Source: Gelidibacter salicanalis
Lineage (GTDB): Bacteria > Bacteroidota > Bacteroidia > Flavobacteriales > Flavobacteriaceae
Length of the DNA: 64,000 nucleotides
Assembly (NCBI RefSeq): GCF_007997285.1
Contig: NZ_VORX01000003.1
Coordinates: 186,001-250,000 of the forward strand
Reading direction: 5' to 3'
Positions 1-8,782 of this stretch are shown one piece after another. The first letter of the stretch is position 1. Every line of letters begins with the position of its first letter. A program made the position numbers and the translations under genes. Under the pieces are notes generated by a model. It worked only from the letters and a program-made list of their open reading frames with translations. It made no database searches and was not told the DNA's origin.

Positions 1-61
1 TTTTTAATAACATGTTTCCTGTGAGTCCCGTTGCACCCAAAACAATCGCTGTTTTTGCCAT
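1..61 (-). CDS. NAD(P)-binding Rossmann protein, N-terminal fragment
   Basis: Only the first 20 codons lie in the window; the gene continues past the left edge. The start ATG is at 61-59 on the minus strand and the peptide begins MAKTAIVLGATGLTGNMLLK. A short beta strand followed by GATGLTGN is the glycine-rich dinucleotide loop of short-chain epimerase/reductase-like Rossmann proteins (atypical SDR, NmrA or NAD-dependent epimerase type). The gene is divergent from dinB, with about 43 bp between the starts. The exact substrate cannot be told from this fragment. Confidence 0.7.
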   Translation of the reverse strand, partial: MAKTAIVLGATGLTGNMLLK

Positions 62-104
62 CTTTTATAATTTCTGTTCCGCTTAGATGTTATAAATTTA
101 CGGC

Positions 105-1214
105 ATGCCAAACGATTTACCAATAAGAAAGATCATTCATGTAGATATGGATGCATTTTATGCGTCTGTTGAGCAAATGGACCATCCTGAACTAAAAGGT
201 AAGGCTTTGGCGGTTGGTGGAAGTGAGAAGCGTGGCGTTGTGGCAGCAGCAAGTTATGAAGCCCGAAAATTTGGAGTGTGCAGTGCGATGAGCGGCATGC
301 AAGCCAAACGCAATTGCCCTGAACTGATTTTTGTAAAGCCTAGGTTTGATCGATACAAAGAGATTTCAAAACAGGTGAAGTCTATTTTTTATGAGTATAC
401 TGATTTGGTGGAACCGCTTTCTCTAGATGAAGCCTATTTAGACGTCACCGAAAATAAAATGGGCAATCCGAGCGCGTCCCTAATTGCTCAGGAAATTAGA
501 GCCAGAATTCTGGCAGAAGTTGGTATTTCCGCTTCTGCCGGGATTTCCGTGAATAAATTTGTAGCCAAAATTGCCAGCGATTACAACAAACCCAACGGAC
601 AGAAAACGGTCAATCCAGAAGATGTCTTAGCATTTTTAGAGGTTTTGGACATTCGGAAATTTCACGGCGTAGGCAAGGTCACCGCCGATAAAATGTACCA
701 ATTAGGAATTTTTACCGGACGCGATTTAAAATTAAAATCATTAGAGTATCTCGAAGATCATTTTGGAAAATCAGGAAGCTATTACTTCAATTTGGTAAGG
801 GGCATTCACGATAGTGAAGTAAAACCAAACCGCATTAGGAAATCCTTAGCTGCGGAGCGCACTTTCAACGAAAATTTATCCAGTGAAATATTTATGCTCC
901 AGCGGTTGGACAAAATTGCTACCGAAGTGTCAAAACGTTTACAATATAGCAAAGTAGCGGGTAAAACGGTGACTTTAAAAATAAAATATAGCGATTTTAC
1001 ACTGCAGACCCGAAGTAAAACCCTGCCCTATTTTATCAGTGATAAAGACGTCATACTGGAAACTGCCAAAGATTTATTGTATCAAGAAAAAATGAGTAAT
1101 TCCGTACGTTTATTGGGCATCTCATTATCCAATTTAAATACGGAAGACCACACTATAAAACCAACAGATCTTCAGGAAAAAAGCGTGAGTGTGCAGTTGA
1201 AATTCGGTTTTTAA
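105..1214 (+). CDS. dinB: DNA polymerase IV (Y-family)
   Basis: Error-prone translesion polymerase that acts in the cytoplasm at stalled forks. The product has 369 residues, a normal length for bacterial DinB. The palm motif HVDMDAFYAS near residue 12 supplies the first metal-binding Asp (D14), and SLDEAYLD near residue 106 supplies the catalytic Asp-Glu pair. A helix-hairpin-helix region (FHGVGKVTADKM) follows around residue 190, then the little finger domain. The C-terminus ends QLKFGF, which fits a sliding-clamp-binding peptide. The start is the only good ATG near the conserved N-terminus. It stands alone, divergent from the Rossmann gene at the left edge. I saw no clear LexA-type operator. 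Confidence 0.96.
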   Translation: MPNDLPIRKIIHVDMDAFYASVEQMDHPELKGKALAVGGSEKRGVVAAASYEARKFGVCSAMSGMQAKRNCPELIFVKPRFDRYKEISKQVKSIFYEYTDLVEPLSLDEAYLDVTENKMGNPSASLIAQEIRARILAEVGISASAGISVNKFVAKIASDYNKPNGQKTVNPEDVLAFLEVLDIRKFHGVGKVTADKMYQLGIFTGRDLKLKSLEYLEDHFGKSGSYYFNLVRGIHDSEVKPNRIRKSLAAERTFNENLSSEIFMLQRLDKIATEVSKRLQYSKVAGKTVTLKIKYSDFTLQTRSKTLPYFISDKDVILETAKDLLYQEKMSNSVRLLGISLSNLNTEDHTIKPTDLQEKSVSVQLKFGF

Positions 1215-1242
1215 AGGACGGATCCTACCATACTAAATATCA

Positions 1243-1637
1243 TTATGGTCCGGTCACCCGAATCCCCACTCTGTATTCTGAAGCTTTAATGGAGTCCTGA
1301 GCGCGAGGATATGGGGCAATTTCTAATAGTGCAATGACCATCCCATCAATAAGTGTATCCATTTGAAACTTACTATTGGTATGCAGATTAAACTGGCACA
1401 ACGCGTAATCGTTTTTAATGTAAATGCGGCAGTAGCATCACTCTCCCAAACACATTGCAGCCCCGTTGGACATCTGGAATCGTTAACAACGGAATCCAAA
1501 CATATCTGAACATCCTTTTCAGACGTCCCAAAACACTCGGAAGACTGTAACATCACGGACGATAAGGGGGGCACCTCATTGCTACCACAACCAAAAATTA
1601 ATAAAATCATGACTAGCATTATGCCTTTAGAAACCAT
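1243..1637 (-). pseudogene. Small lipoprotein gene with a -1 frameshift
   Basis: The reading frame starts at 1637 with a lipoprotein signal (MILLIFGCGSNE) and runs through a cysteine-bearing segment (DSRCPTGLQCVWESDATAAF) of the kind seen in small Bacteroidota lipoproteins. In frame it ends at 1323 with an implausible tail. One base removed from the T5 tract at 1412-1416 (A5 on the coding strand) explains this. With a sixth A the frame continues NDYALCQFNLHT... to EYRVGIRVTGP and stops at 1243. The whole span is 395 nt, one short of 132 codons, as expected for a single-base deletion. Either a real pseudogene or a homopolymer sequencing error. The function is unknown. The product would be an exported lipoprotein. 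Confidence 0.75.
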
Positions 1638-1712
1638 TTAAAACTTGTTTTGTGAGATCAACATTCAGCACCTATTGATCGCGCCATGCAAGTAAAACCT
1701 TTATTAAAATAA

Positions 1713-1744
1713 GAAACCCCAAAGCATTAACTGCTTTGAGGTTC
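1713..1744 (-). terminator. Rho-independent terminator after pyk
   Basis: On the minus strand AACCTCAAAGCA pairs with TGCTTTGGGGTT around a five-base loop (one G-T wobble), followed by a T-rich run. It lies just downstream of the pyruvate kinase stop at 1772. Confidence 0.8.
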
Positions 1745-1771
1745 AATTTATTTTGATTTAGTATTACTATA

Positions 1772-3214
1772 TTAAAAACTACAACTGGTAATTTCTGTGA
1801 CCCTTAAGGTATTAACCATACCTTTTTCCTGAATCGGCATTGCAGCTAAACTAACCAACATATCTCCAGGTTCTAGATAGCCTTTTTTACAAGCAATGGC
1901 ATTAACGTCCTCAATCGTTTCATCAGTACTTACAAATTTATCGTAGAAAAACGCTTTTACGCCCCACAATAGATTGAGTTGGGTTAAAATTCGTTTGTTA
2001 GACGTGAATACTAAAATATGCGAACTTGGTCGCCACGCTGAAATTTGGAAGGCCGTATACCCACTATTGGTTAAAGTAGAGATGGCTCTCGCATTAATTT
2101 CATTGGCCATATTGGCCGCATGGTAACAAATGGATTTGGTGATATAACGTTTGGTACGAATATGTGGTGGTGATTGCGGCACTTTAATTAATGGCGAATC
2201 TTCCACACTTTTAATGATGTTACTCATTTGTCTGATTACCTGTACAGGATACTGTCCTACTGAAGTTTCTCCAGAAAGCATTACCGCATCAGCACCGTCC
2301 ATGACCGAGTTGGCCACGTCATTTACTTCCGCACGAGTTGGCGTGAGACTAGAAATCATAGTTTCCATCATTTGAGTTGCAATGATGACCGGGATTCGTG
2401 CTCGCTTAGCGCGCAACACCAGTTGCTTTTGGATTAAAGGAACTTCCTCTGCAGGAATTTCCACACCCAAATCGCCACGTGCCACCATCAATCCGTCACA
2501 ATAGGCCACAATTTTATCAATGTTTTCTACGGCTTCTGGCTTCTCAATTTTTGCAATAATTGGAATTTTATGATCGCTGTGTTCTTCAATTAATTCTTTC
2601 AGTTGCATCAAATCCTCAGCATGACGCACAAAGGACAAGGCCATCCAATCCACTTTCATTTTAATTGCAAAAATGGCATCTTCAATATCCTTTTCAGTCA
2701 ACGCAGGTTGTGAAATATTGGTATTTGGAAGGTTCACCCCTTTTTTAGACTTCAAAGGGCCACCTTGAATGACGCGAGCGGTAACTTCTGATTTTTGATC
2801 TGTGGAAACCACTTCAAAAATTAATTTCCCATCATCAAGCAGGATGCGTTCTCCTGGTTTTGCATCTTGGGGAAATCGATCATATGTCATATAGACACGC
2901 TCTTTTGTGCCTTCAAATTTCTTTCCGGTTGCAAAGATGATTTCATCACCTGCATTTACAACAACTTCACCCTTCATCACACCAACGCGTAATTTCGGAC
3001 CTTGCAAATCGCCTAAAATGGCTGCATTATATCCAAACTCTTCATTGAGTTCACGGATCATTTGGATGCGTTCTTCAACATCAGCATAATCAGCATGTGA
3101 AAAATTGATTCTGAACACATCTACCCCTTCATCAAGCATTGCTTTTAATACGGCTTTAGTACTTGTTGCTGGCCCTAAAGTGGCTACTATTTTAGTTTTT
3201 TTACGTTTCTGCAT
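1772..3214 (-). CDS. pyk: Pyruvate kinase
   Basis: Converts phosphoenolpyruvate and ADP to pyruvate and ATP, the last step of glycolysis, in the cytoplasm. The product has 480 residues, full length for the short bacterial type. The N-terminus KKTKIVATLGPATSTK and FRINFSHADYADVEERI is typical. The TIM-barrel metal/substrate segment reads IIAKIEKPEAVENID, then MVARGDLGVEIP and the signature IPVIIATQMMETMI. The conserved SGETSVGQYPV opens the C-terminal domain. Four bases separate it from the IPExxxVDY-type gene upstream, so the two are probably co-transcribed, and a terminator follows. Confidence 0.98.
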   Translation of the reverse strand: MQKRKKTKIVATLGPATSTKAVLKAMLDEGVDVFRINFSHADYADVEERIQMIRELNEEFGYNAAILGDLQGPKLRVGVMKGEVVVNAGDEIIFATGKKFEGTKERVYMTYDRFPQDAKPGERILLDDGKLIFEVVSTDQKSEVTARVIQGGPLKSKKGVNLPNTNISQPALTEKDIEDAIFAIKMKVDWMALSFVRHAEDLMQLKELIEEHSDHKIPIIAKIEKPEAVENIDKIVAYCDGLMVARGDLGVEIPAEEVPLIQKQLVLRAKRARIPVIIATQMMETMISSLTPTRAEVNDVANSVMDGADAVMLSGETSVGQYPVQVIRQMSNIIKSVEDSPLIKVPQSPPHIRTKRYITKSICYHAANMANEINARAISTLTNSGYTAFQISAWRPSSHILVFTSNKRILTQLNLLWGVKAFFYDKFVSTDETIEDVNAIACKKGYLEPGDMLVSLAAMPIQEKGMVNTLRVTEITSCSF

Positions 3215-3217
3215 TAA

Positions 3218-3697
3218 TCAAAAAATTAAGTTGTCTTTAGACTTTAATTGGTCTACATCTATAGTGTACGTTGTTATGACTTGAGGTATGGCTTGTATCT
3301 TTTCTAAAATGTCCTTTTCGTCGAGGTACCGGTCTTCATTAGTGATTTTTATTAAAAAATCGACGTTTTTAAGCTCGGGTAAAAAATGATAGGTTTTTAG
3401 GACTTTCTCACTGGTAGAAAACAAGGAACCAGAACTTTGTAGGCTATCTTCTTCCTTTTTACAAACATTGGACACCATGTGCCAAGTTGTAAATAACTTT
3501 TCATCAAACCACTCGTAAATTGGATAAGTTGCGGCAAAATACTTATAGTCTAAATCCTGAGGCTGACGTTCTAAATTCAGATTCAAATATTTATTAAGAA
3601 GATAGGCTAATCTGTAATCTTCCAACCTACAATGTACGGCCAAAAGCGAGTAGGAAGCGTCATAGAAATCATCTACAAGTAGTTTGTGTAACGCCAT
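3218..3697 (-). CDS. IPExxxVDY family protein
   Basis: A 159-residue cytoplasmic protein of a Bacteroidota-specific family named after a C-terminal motif; here the corresponding stretch reads IPQVITTYTIDVDQ (residues about 135-148), a loose version of it. The N-terminus MALHKLLVDDFYDASYSLLAVHCRLEDYRLAYLLN is also typical as far as I recall. No enzyme motif, signal peptide or membrane segment is visible. Its constant position between rnc and pyk in related genomes is from memory. The gene ends four bases before pyk. The function is not known. Confidence 0.75.
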   Translation of the reverse strand: MALHKLLVDDFYDASYSLLAVHCRLEDYRLAYLLNKYLNLNLERQPQDLDYKYFAATYPIYEWFDEKLFTTWHMVSNVCKKEEDSLQSSGSLFSTSEKVLKTYHFLPELKNVDFLIKITNEDRYLDEKDILEKIQAIPQVITTYTIDVDQLKSKDNLIF

Positions 3698-3823
3698 AGT
3701 AATAACAACATCAGCCGTAAAGATAGCACTTTATCTCTACTGTTATGTGATGTTTTGTTAATTCTTAACAGCGCTGTTGCTCGAAATCGTTGTAGTTAGT
3801 AACTTTTGTCCAAAATTAAAAAA

Positions 3824-4570
3824 CTACTCCTTAAAGGACTGATTAATTCGGTTCTGAAAAGCGAAAAAAGCGCGTTTGGAAGCTTTTTCTTCTGCTTTCT
3901 TTTTGGAAGTCGCTCTGGCTTTAGCCACAATCTTACCGGCAATGGAAAGTTTTACGGAGAAATGTTTGATGTTATCATTGCCAGTATCTTCATAAACGTT
4001 GTAGTCGAAAGTTTTCTTTTCCTTTTGACACCATTCAATCAACAAGCTTTTATAACTGATCACCTTCCCCTCTAGAGTTTCAATATCAATATGCTTATCA
4101 ATGACGTTTTTAAAGATGAATTTTTCACATTGCTTATAACCCTTATCTAGGAAAATCGCGCCCACTAAAGCTTCAAAAAGATTACCGTGGATATTACTGC
4201 CAAAATTATTCTTTGGGATTTTAGATTCCACAAAGTCGATGAGCTTTAATTCTTTACCCAATTCATTCAGGTGCTCTCTACTAACTACTTTAGAACGCAT
4301 TTTGGTTAAATACCCCTCATCTCCATCTGGCACTTCGCTGTACAGATAAGAAGCGATGACGGCACCGAGCATAGCATCGCCCACAAATTCCAGGCGTTCA
4401 TAATTAAGTGCCATACCTTTTTCGTCCTTCACATTCATGGAGCGATGTGTAAACGCCTTCACGTAAAGCGTCTTGTTTTTTGGCTTATATCCTATGATTT
4501 TTTGGATTTGCAAAAAAAAATTCCCGTCATTTTTAGAACGGGAATTTAATATGTTACGAATGTAGTTCAT
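3824..4570 (-). CDS. rnc: Ribonuclease III
   Basis: Endoribonuclease that cuts double-stranded RNA in rRNA precursors and mRNAs. The 248-residue product has the catalytic domain with the signature LNYERLEFVGDAMLGAVIASYL (around residues 55-75, the acidic metal ligands in ERLEFVGD) and the second acidic cluster in GNLFEALVGAIFLDKG near residue 135. A C-terminal double-stranded-RNA-binding domain spans about residues 163-235 (YKSLLIEWCQKEKKTFDYNV, then KKKAEEKASKRAF). It follows fabF by seven bases on the same strand, so it probably belongs to the acpP-fabF operon. Confidence 0.96.
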   Translation of the reverse strand: MNYIRNILNSRSKNDGNFFLQIQKIIGYKPKNKTLYVKAFTHRSMNVKDEKGMALNYERLEFVGDAMLGAVIASYLYSEVPDGDEGYLTKMRSKVVSREHLNELGKELKLIDFVESKIPKNNFGSNIHGNLFEALVGAIFLDKGYKQCEKFIFKNVIDKHIDIETLEGKVISYKSLLIEWCQKEKKTFDYNVYEDTGNDNIKHFSVKLSIAGKIVAKARATSKKKAEEKASKRAFFAFQNRINQSFKE

Positions 4571-4577
4571 TCGGGAT

Positions 4578-5828
4578 TTAATCTAATTTTTTAAATAATA
4601 CGCAGGCGTTATGACCGCCAAATCCAAAGGTATTACTCATAGCCACTCTAACATCCCTCTTTTGAGCTTTGTTAAGTGTTAAGTTTAATTGCGGATCAAT
4701 ATTTTCATCAACCACCGTATGGTTAATTGTTGGTGGTACAATGCCGTGTTCCATTGCTAAAATAGCAGCAATAGACTCTACAGCTCCTGCAGCACCCAAC
4801 AAGTGTCCTGTCATGGACTTGGTTGAATTGATATTGATATTCTTGGCGTGTTCTCCAAAGACTTCCGTAATTGCTTTTAGTTCAGCAACATCACCTAAAG
4901 GTGTGGATGTACCGTGCGTGTTGATATGATCAACATCTTCCGGTTTCAATCCAGCATTCTCCAAACAGTTTTTCATTACGGCTATAACTCCTATTCCTTC
5001 AGGATGTGGTGCAGTCATGTGGTAAGCATCTGAAGACAAACCGCCCCCAAGTACTTCCGCATAAATCTTAGCGCCTCTCGCCTTTGCGTGCTCATAATCT
5101 TCTAGAATAATTGCCCCAGCACCTTCACCCAAAACAAAACCATCTCTGGTAGCGTCAAATGGTCTAGAAGCTGTTTCTGGACTTTCATTTCTAGTTGATA
5201 AAGCATGCATGGCATTAAAGCCACCCATTCCTGCCTTGGTAACAGCTGCTTCACTTCCTCCAGTTACAATAACATCACAATACCCTAAACGTATATAGTT
5301 TAAAGCATCAATCATTGCGTTGGCAGAAGATGCACAGGCCGAAACCGTGGTATAGTTAGGACCCATAAATCCATGTTTAATGGAAATGTTTCCTGGAGCT
5401 ATATCAGCAATCATTTTAGGAATAAAGAAAGGGTTGAAACGCGGAGTTCCATCGCCAGCGGCAAAGTTAAGAACTTCGTCCTGAAAAGTCTCTAACCCTC
5501 CAATACCAGCACCCCAAATAACACCAACACGTAGTTTATCAACAACATTAAGATCCAGTTTCGCATCTAAAATTGCTTCATCAGAAGCAACCATAGCGTA
5601 TTGTGTAAACCGGTCCATCCTGTTGACGAGCTTCCTGTCAATAAATTTGGTTGGTTCAAAGTTTTTTAATTCGCAAGCGAATTTAGTCTTGAACTTTTCA
5701 GCATCAAAATAAGTTATTGGTCCAGCACCACTCTTACCACTTATCAAGGCTTCCCAATATTCATCTTTGGTATTCCCGATTGGTGTAAGCGCACCTAAAC
5801 CCGTAACTACAACTCGCCTTAATTCCAT
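4578..5828 (-). CDS. fabF: Beta-ketoacyl-ACP synthase II
   Basis: Elongating condensing enzyme of type II fatty acid synthesis: it joins acyl groups to malonyl-ACP. The product has 416 residues, full length. The thiolase-fold catalytic triad is visible: the nucleophilic Cys in TVSACASSANAM, the first His in THGTSTPLGD, and the second His in KSMTGHLLGAAGAVES. The C-terminal NTFGFGGHNACVLF is typical. It follows acpP by 12 bases, the usual acpP-fabF pairing, and precedes rnc. A second, more divergent synthase lies at 59530-60798; this one is the housekeeping copy. Confidence 0.98.
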   Translation of the reverse strand: MELRRVVVTGLGALTPIGNTKDEYWEALISGKSGAGPITYFDAEKFKTKFACELKNFEPTKFIDRKLVNRMDRFTQYAMVASDEAILDAKLDLNVVDKLRVGVIWGAGIGGLETFQDEVLNFAAGDGTPRFNPFFIPKMIADIAPGNISIKHGFMGPNYTTVSACASSANAMIDALNYIRLGYCDVIVTGGSEAAVTKAGMGGFNAMHALSTRNESPETASRPFDATRDGFVLGEGAGAIILEDYEHAKARGAKIYAEVLGGGLSSDAYHMTAPHPEGIGVIAVMKNCLENAGLKPEDVDHINTHGTSTPLGDVAELKAITEVFGEHAKNININSTKSMTGHLLGAAGAVESIAAILAMEHGIVPPTINHTVVDENIDPQLNLTLNKAQKRDVRVAMSNTFGFGGHNACVLFKKLD

Positions 5829-5840
5829 AAAGTTTGTTGC

Positions 5841-6074
5841 TTATTTTGCTGCTTCTATATAAGAGATAGCTTGACCTACGGTTGCAATGTTTTCTGCTTG
5901 GTCATCTGGAATTTGAATATCGAATTCCTTTTCGAATTCCATGATCAATTCTACAGTATCCAATGAATCTGCTCCTAAGTCATTTGTGAAGCTTGCTTCA
6001 GTGACAACTTCGTTCTCGTCTACACCTAATTTGTCTACTATAATCGCTTTTACTCTTGATGCAATGTCTGACAT
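5841..6074 (-). CDS. acpP: Acyl carrier protein
   Basis: Carries growing acyl chains on a 4'-phosphopantetheine arm. The product has 77 residues and is acidic, with the attachment Ser37 in the canonical [12 protein letters not shown]. It is the first gene of the fabF-rnc block. A -7 element lies upstream on the minus strand (6104-6111). It differs from the second ACP at 59247-59498, which has NSA in place of DSL. Confidence 0.98.
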   Translation of the reverse strand: MSDIASRVKAIIVDKLGVDENEVVTEASFTNDLGADSLDTVELIMEFEKEFDIQIPDDQAENIATVGQAISYIEAAK

Positions 6075-6103
6075 AATCTTTAATTTTAAGTTTTATTAAT
6101 TGG

Positions 6104-6111
6104 CAAAAATA
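6104..6111 (-). promoter_or_regulatory. -7 element of the acpP promoter
   Basis: The minus strand reads TATTTTTG, an exact TAnnTTTG match, about 30 bp upstream of the acpP ATG. No clear TTG was found at the -33 position (TGGG lies near it). Confidence 0.6.
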
Positions 6112-6342
6112 AAAAACTTTACTTTAAAACCCATTTTTATTTCTACAATGTGTTTGTAATTTAGTAAATATACAGTGAAGTATTTCTATTTTACCTACCA
6201 ATTGTTATTATTTATTCTTTTTTTTGTTCCGAATTCTAGAGCGAATATCTGTAAATGAAATGAGATTATGGAATTTTGCTGAACATTTTTTAATTTGATA
6301 GCGACTAGCATCTGACAATAACATAAATAGAGATCGTAGCAG

Positions 6343-6921
6343 ATGAAACGTATTGTAATTTTTGCGTCCGGAAGTGGTACTAATGCTGAAAATTTAATCA
6401 AGTATTTTCACAACAGAGAAACTGGTTCTGTCATTCAGGTACTCACTAACAATCCTTATGCCAAAGTTTTGGATCGATGTAAGGCTTTAAAAGTAAGCGC
6501 ACTTTCTTTTAATAGAATTGCCTTTAACCTAACTGACGATGTCTTGAATATCCTTAAAGCTTCCCAACCTGACTTAATTGTCTTGGCCGGTTTCTTGTGG
6601 AAATTCCCAGATTTTATTCTACATGCTTTCCCTGATAAGGTCATCAATATCCACCCGGCATTACTCCCAAAGTATGGCGGCAAAGGCATGTATGGCAGTT
6701 TTGTGCACGAAGCTGTAGTGACCAATAAAGAGACCGAAACCGGGATCACCATTCACTATGTGAATGAACATTATGACGAAGGTGCTATTATTTTTCAAGA
6801 AAAATGTGAGGTCAGTCCAACAGATACCGCAGAAACGGTAGCAGCCAAAATACATGATCTGGAAATGGAACATTTTCCAAAAGTGGTAGAGAAATTGCTT
6901 TTAAAAAAAGACCCTAACTAA
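6343..6921 (+). CDS. purN: Phosphoribosylglycinamide formyltransferase
   Basis: Transfers a formyl group from 10-formyl-THF to GAR in purine synthesis. The product has 192 residues, the usual size for PurN. The phosphate-binding N-terminus reads IVIFASGSGTNAENLI, the active-site stretch NIHPALLPKYGGKGMYG holds the catalytic His, and HYVNEHYDEGAIIFQEK holds the catalytic Asp. The gene is divergent from acpP across 268 bp. The RNase H gene follows 36 bases downstream, separated by a short palindromic repeat. Confidence 0.96.
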   Translation: MKRIVIFASGSGTNAENLIKYFHNRETGSVIQVLTNNPYAKVLDRCKALKVSALSFNRIAFNLTDDVLNILKASQPDLIVLAGFLWKFPDFILHAFPDKVINIHPALLPKYGGKGMYGSFVHEAVVTNKETETGITIHYVNEHYDEGAIIFQEKCEVSPTDTAETVAAKIHDLEMEHFPKVVEKLLLKKDPN

Positions 6922-6930
6922 TTTTGAGAG

Positions 6931-6950
6931 ATTCCCGCTTTCGCGAGAAT
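6931..6950. repeat. Short REP-like palindrome
   Basis: ATTCCCGCTTTCGCGAGAAT folds into an eight-pair stem with one mismatch around TTTC. The sequence resembles short dispersed palindromes (ATTCCCGC...GCGGGAAT) known from many bacterial intergenic regions. Only one copy occurs in this window. It abuts the first possible start of the next gene, which argues for the ATG at 6958 instead. Confidence 0.5.
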
Positions 6951-6957
6951 GATAAAA

Positions 6958-7596
6958 ATGTCTAAGAAAAAAAAATATTATACCGTCTGGAAAGGCCATA
7001 AAACGGGCATCTTTGAGAAGTGGAATGACTGCAAGGCGCAAATTAAAGATTACCAAGGCGCCCAGTACAAATCTTTTGAAACGTTTGAGGCGGCAAAAAA
7101 AGCATTGGACGGAAACTATCACGATTATATTGGGAAGTCTAAAAGCTTTAAAAGCGGCTTATCGGGAGTAGAATTGCAAAAAATCGGACAACCCAATTTA
7201 AATTCTATTTCGGTAGATGCTGCTTCTAGCGGCAATCCTGGCATTATGGAGTATCGCGGTGTGGATACCAAAACCAAGAAGCAATTGTTCATTCAAGGAC
7301 CTTTCCCGGAAGGCACTAATAATATTGGCGAATTTTTAGCCATTGTTCACGGCTTGGCATTTCTGAAGAAAATGGAGAGCAAACGCATCATCTATACCGA
7401 CTCAAGAACCGCTATGAGTTGGGTCCGAAAAAAAACCTGCAATACCAAATTGCCTCGCAACTCTAAAAACGAAGCTCTTTTTGTATTGGTAGACCGAGCG
7501 GTAAATTGGCTTAAATACAACACTTACACCACCACTGTAGTGAAATGGGAAACCAAAGCCTGGGGTGAGATTCCTGCCGATTTTGGAAGGAAATAA
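6958..7596 (+). CDS. Viroplasmin-domain ribonuclease H
   Basis: Cleaves RNA in RNA-DNA hybrids. With the start at 6958 the product has 212 residues. An ATG at 6949 also exists but overlaps the palindromic repeat. The N-terminal 45 residues (KKYYTVWKGHKTGIFEKWNDC, then YKSFETFEAAKKAL) are a caulimovirus-viroplasmin-type hybrid-binding domain, as in eukaryotic RNase H1. The RNase H fold follows from about residue 70 with the acidic residues in SVDAASSGNPG, NIGEFLAIVHGLAFL, IIYTDSRTAMSWV and the final Asp near the C-terminus (EIPADFGRK). It is probably co-transcribed with purN. Confidence 0.9.
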   Translation: MSKKKKYYTVWKGHKTGIFEKWNDCKAQIKDYQGAQYKSFETFEAAKKALDGNYHDYIGKSKSFKSGLSGVELQKIGQPNLNSISVDAASSGNPGIMEYRGVDTKTKKQLFIQGPFPEGTNNIGEFLAIVHGLAFLKKMESKRIIYTDSRTAMSWVRKKTCNTKLPRNSKNEALFVLVDRAVNWLKYNTYTTTVVKWETKAWGEIPADFGRK

Positions 7597-7654
7597 TTCA
7601 TTATTTAGGAATATTTTATCAAAAGATAGTGCTTATGACGTGCCTAAAAAACCT

Positions 7655-7662
7655 TATATTTG
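7655..7662 (+). promoter_or_regulatory. -7 element; fixes the start of the PfkB gene
   Basis: TATATTTG is an exact TAnnTTTG match. Transcription would begin around 7668-7670, after the upstream TTG codon at 7660, which therefore cannot be the start. The ATG at 7684 is the first usable one. Confidence 0.7.
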
Positions 7663-7683
7663 CAGCAAATTTTAAACCTCACT

Positions 7684-8616
7684 ATGGGCAAATTAGTTAT
7701 CGTAGGTACCGTTGCTTTTGACGCTATCGAAACCCCTTTCGGAAAAACGGATAAAATTCTAGGCGGCGCCGCAACTTTTATAGGCTTGGCAGCCTCTCAA
7801 TTTAACGTTGAAAGCGCTGTAGTGTCAGTTGTTGGTGGCGATTTTCCTCAAGACTATTTAAATTTATTAGCAGACAGAAATGTAGATATTTCTGGGATTG
7901 AGATCGTAAAAGAAGGCAAAACGTTCTTTTGGAGCGGAAAATATCATAACGATATGAACACTCGCGATACCCTAGTAACAGAGCTTAACGTACTTGCTGA
8001 TTTTAGTCCGGTAGTTCCAGAAAACTATAAAGATGCTAATGTAGTTATGTTGGGGAATTTGCATCCCTTAGTACAGATGAGTGTTTTGGAGCAGATGCAC
8101 AAAAAACCAAAATTGGTGATTTTAGATACCATGAATTTTTGGATGGATTGCGCTCTTGATGAATTAAAGGCTGTGATTAAAAAAGTGGATGTCCTTACCA
8201 TCAATGATGAGGAAGCCCGTCAATTAACAGGAGAATATTCATTAGTAGTAGCGGCACGTAAGATTCAGGAAATGGGTCCAAAATACGTGGTGATAAAAAA
8301 AGGAGAACACGGTGCGCTTTTATTCCAAAAAGAAAATGTGTTTTTTGCCCCTGCCCTTCCGTTAGAGGAAGTATTTGACCCTACAGGTGCTGGAGACACT
8401 TTTGCTGGAGGCTTTGCCGGATTCTTGGCGAAAACAGAAGACTATTCTTTTGAGAATATGAAGAATGCCGTTATTTACGGTTCTACATTAGCCTCATTTT
8501 GTGTAGAGAAATTTGGGACTGAGCGCATGCTAACCCTTGACGACCAAGAAATTTATCAACGATTGAATCAATTCAAGCAATTGACCCAATTTGAAATTGT
8601 TCTAGAAAACAATTAA
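7684..8616 (+). CDS. PfkB-family sugar kinase
   Basis: ATP-dependent kinase of the ribokinase fold, cytoplasmic. With the ATG at 7684 the product has 310 residues. The N-terminus MGKLVIVGTVAFDAIETPFG and the glycine-rich GGAATFIGLAASQF match the first PfkB signature region. The second signature, DPTGAGDTFAGGFAGFLA (about residue 235), carries the catalytic Asp of GAGD. The substrate is unclear: ribose, adenosine and fructose-type kinases share these motifs. It has its own promoter and is followed by a strong terminator at 8783. Confidence 0.9.
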   Translation: MGKLVIVGTVAFDAIETPFGKTDKILGGAATFIGLAASQFNVESAVVSVVGGDFPQDYLNLLADRNVDISGIEIVKEGKTFFWSGKYHNDMNTRDTLVTELNVLADFSPVVPENYKDANVVMLGNLHPLVQMSVLEQMHKKPKLVILDTMNFWMDCALDELKAVIKKVDVLTINDEEARQLTGEYSLVVAARKIQEMGPKYVVIKKGEHGALLFQKENVFFAPALPLEEVFDPTGAGDTFAGGFAGFLAKTEDYSFENMKNAVIYGSTLASFCVEKFGTERMLTLDDQEIYQRLNQFKQLTQFEIVLENN

Positions 8617-8636
8617 AAACAACTTCTTTAGAAACC

Positions 8637-8679
8637 GCGCTAAGACTTTTATCCAAATTATTTTGTAAGTCCGTAGCGC
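8637..8679 (+). other. Hairpin between the PfkB gene and the PurF-like gene
   Basis: GCGCTA at 8637-8642 pairs with TAGCGC at 8674-8679, and GACTT with AAGTC inside it, across a small asymmetric bulge. It has no T-run, so it is not a simple terminator. Downstream lie a 35-codon frame (ATG at 8707) and a strong terminator. The role is unknown. Confidence 0.4.
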
Positions 8680-8782
8680 ATACTCCAAGAGAACGATTAA
8701 AAATTATGACCTTAAACCTATTCAATATGACCTTTGAACAACATCAATCTGAAGGAGTGACAATTGAATTGCTATATACTGA

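Noticed and set aside
7660-7683. In-frame TTG that would lengthen the PfkB kinase by eight residues
   Set aside because: It lies inside the TATATTTG promoter element, so it would be upstream of the transcript start. The conserved N-terminus begins at the ATG at 7684.
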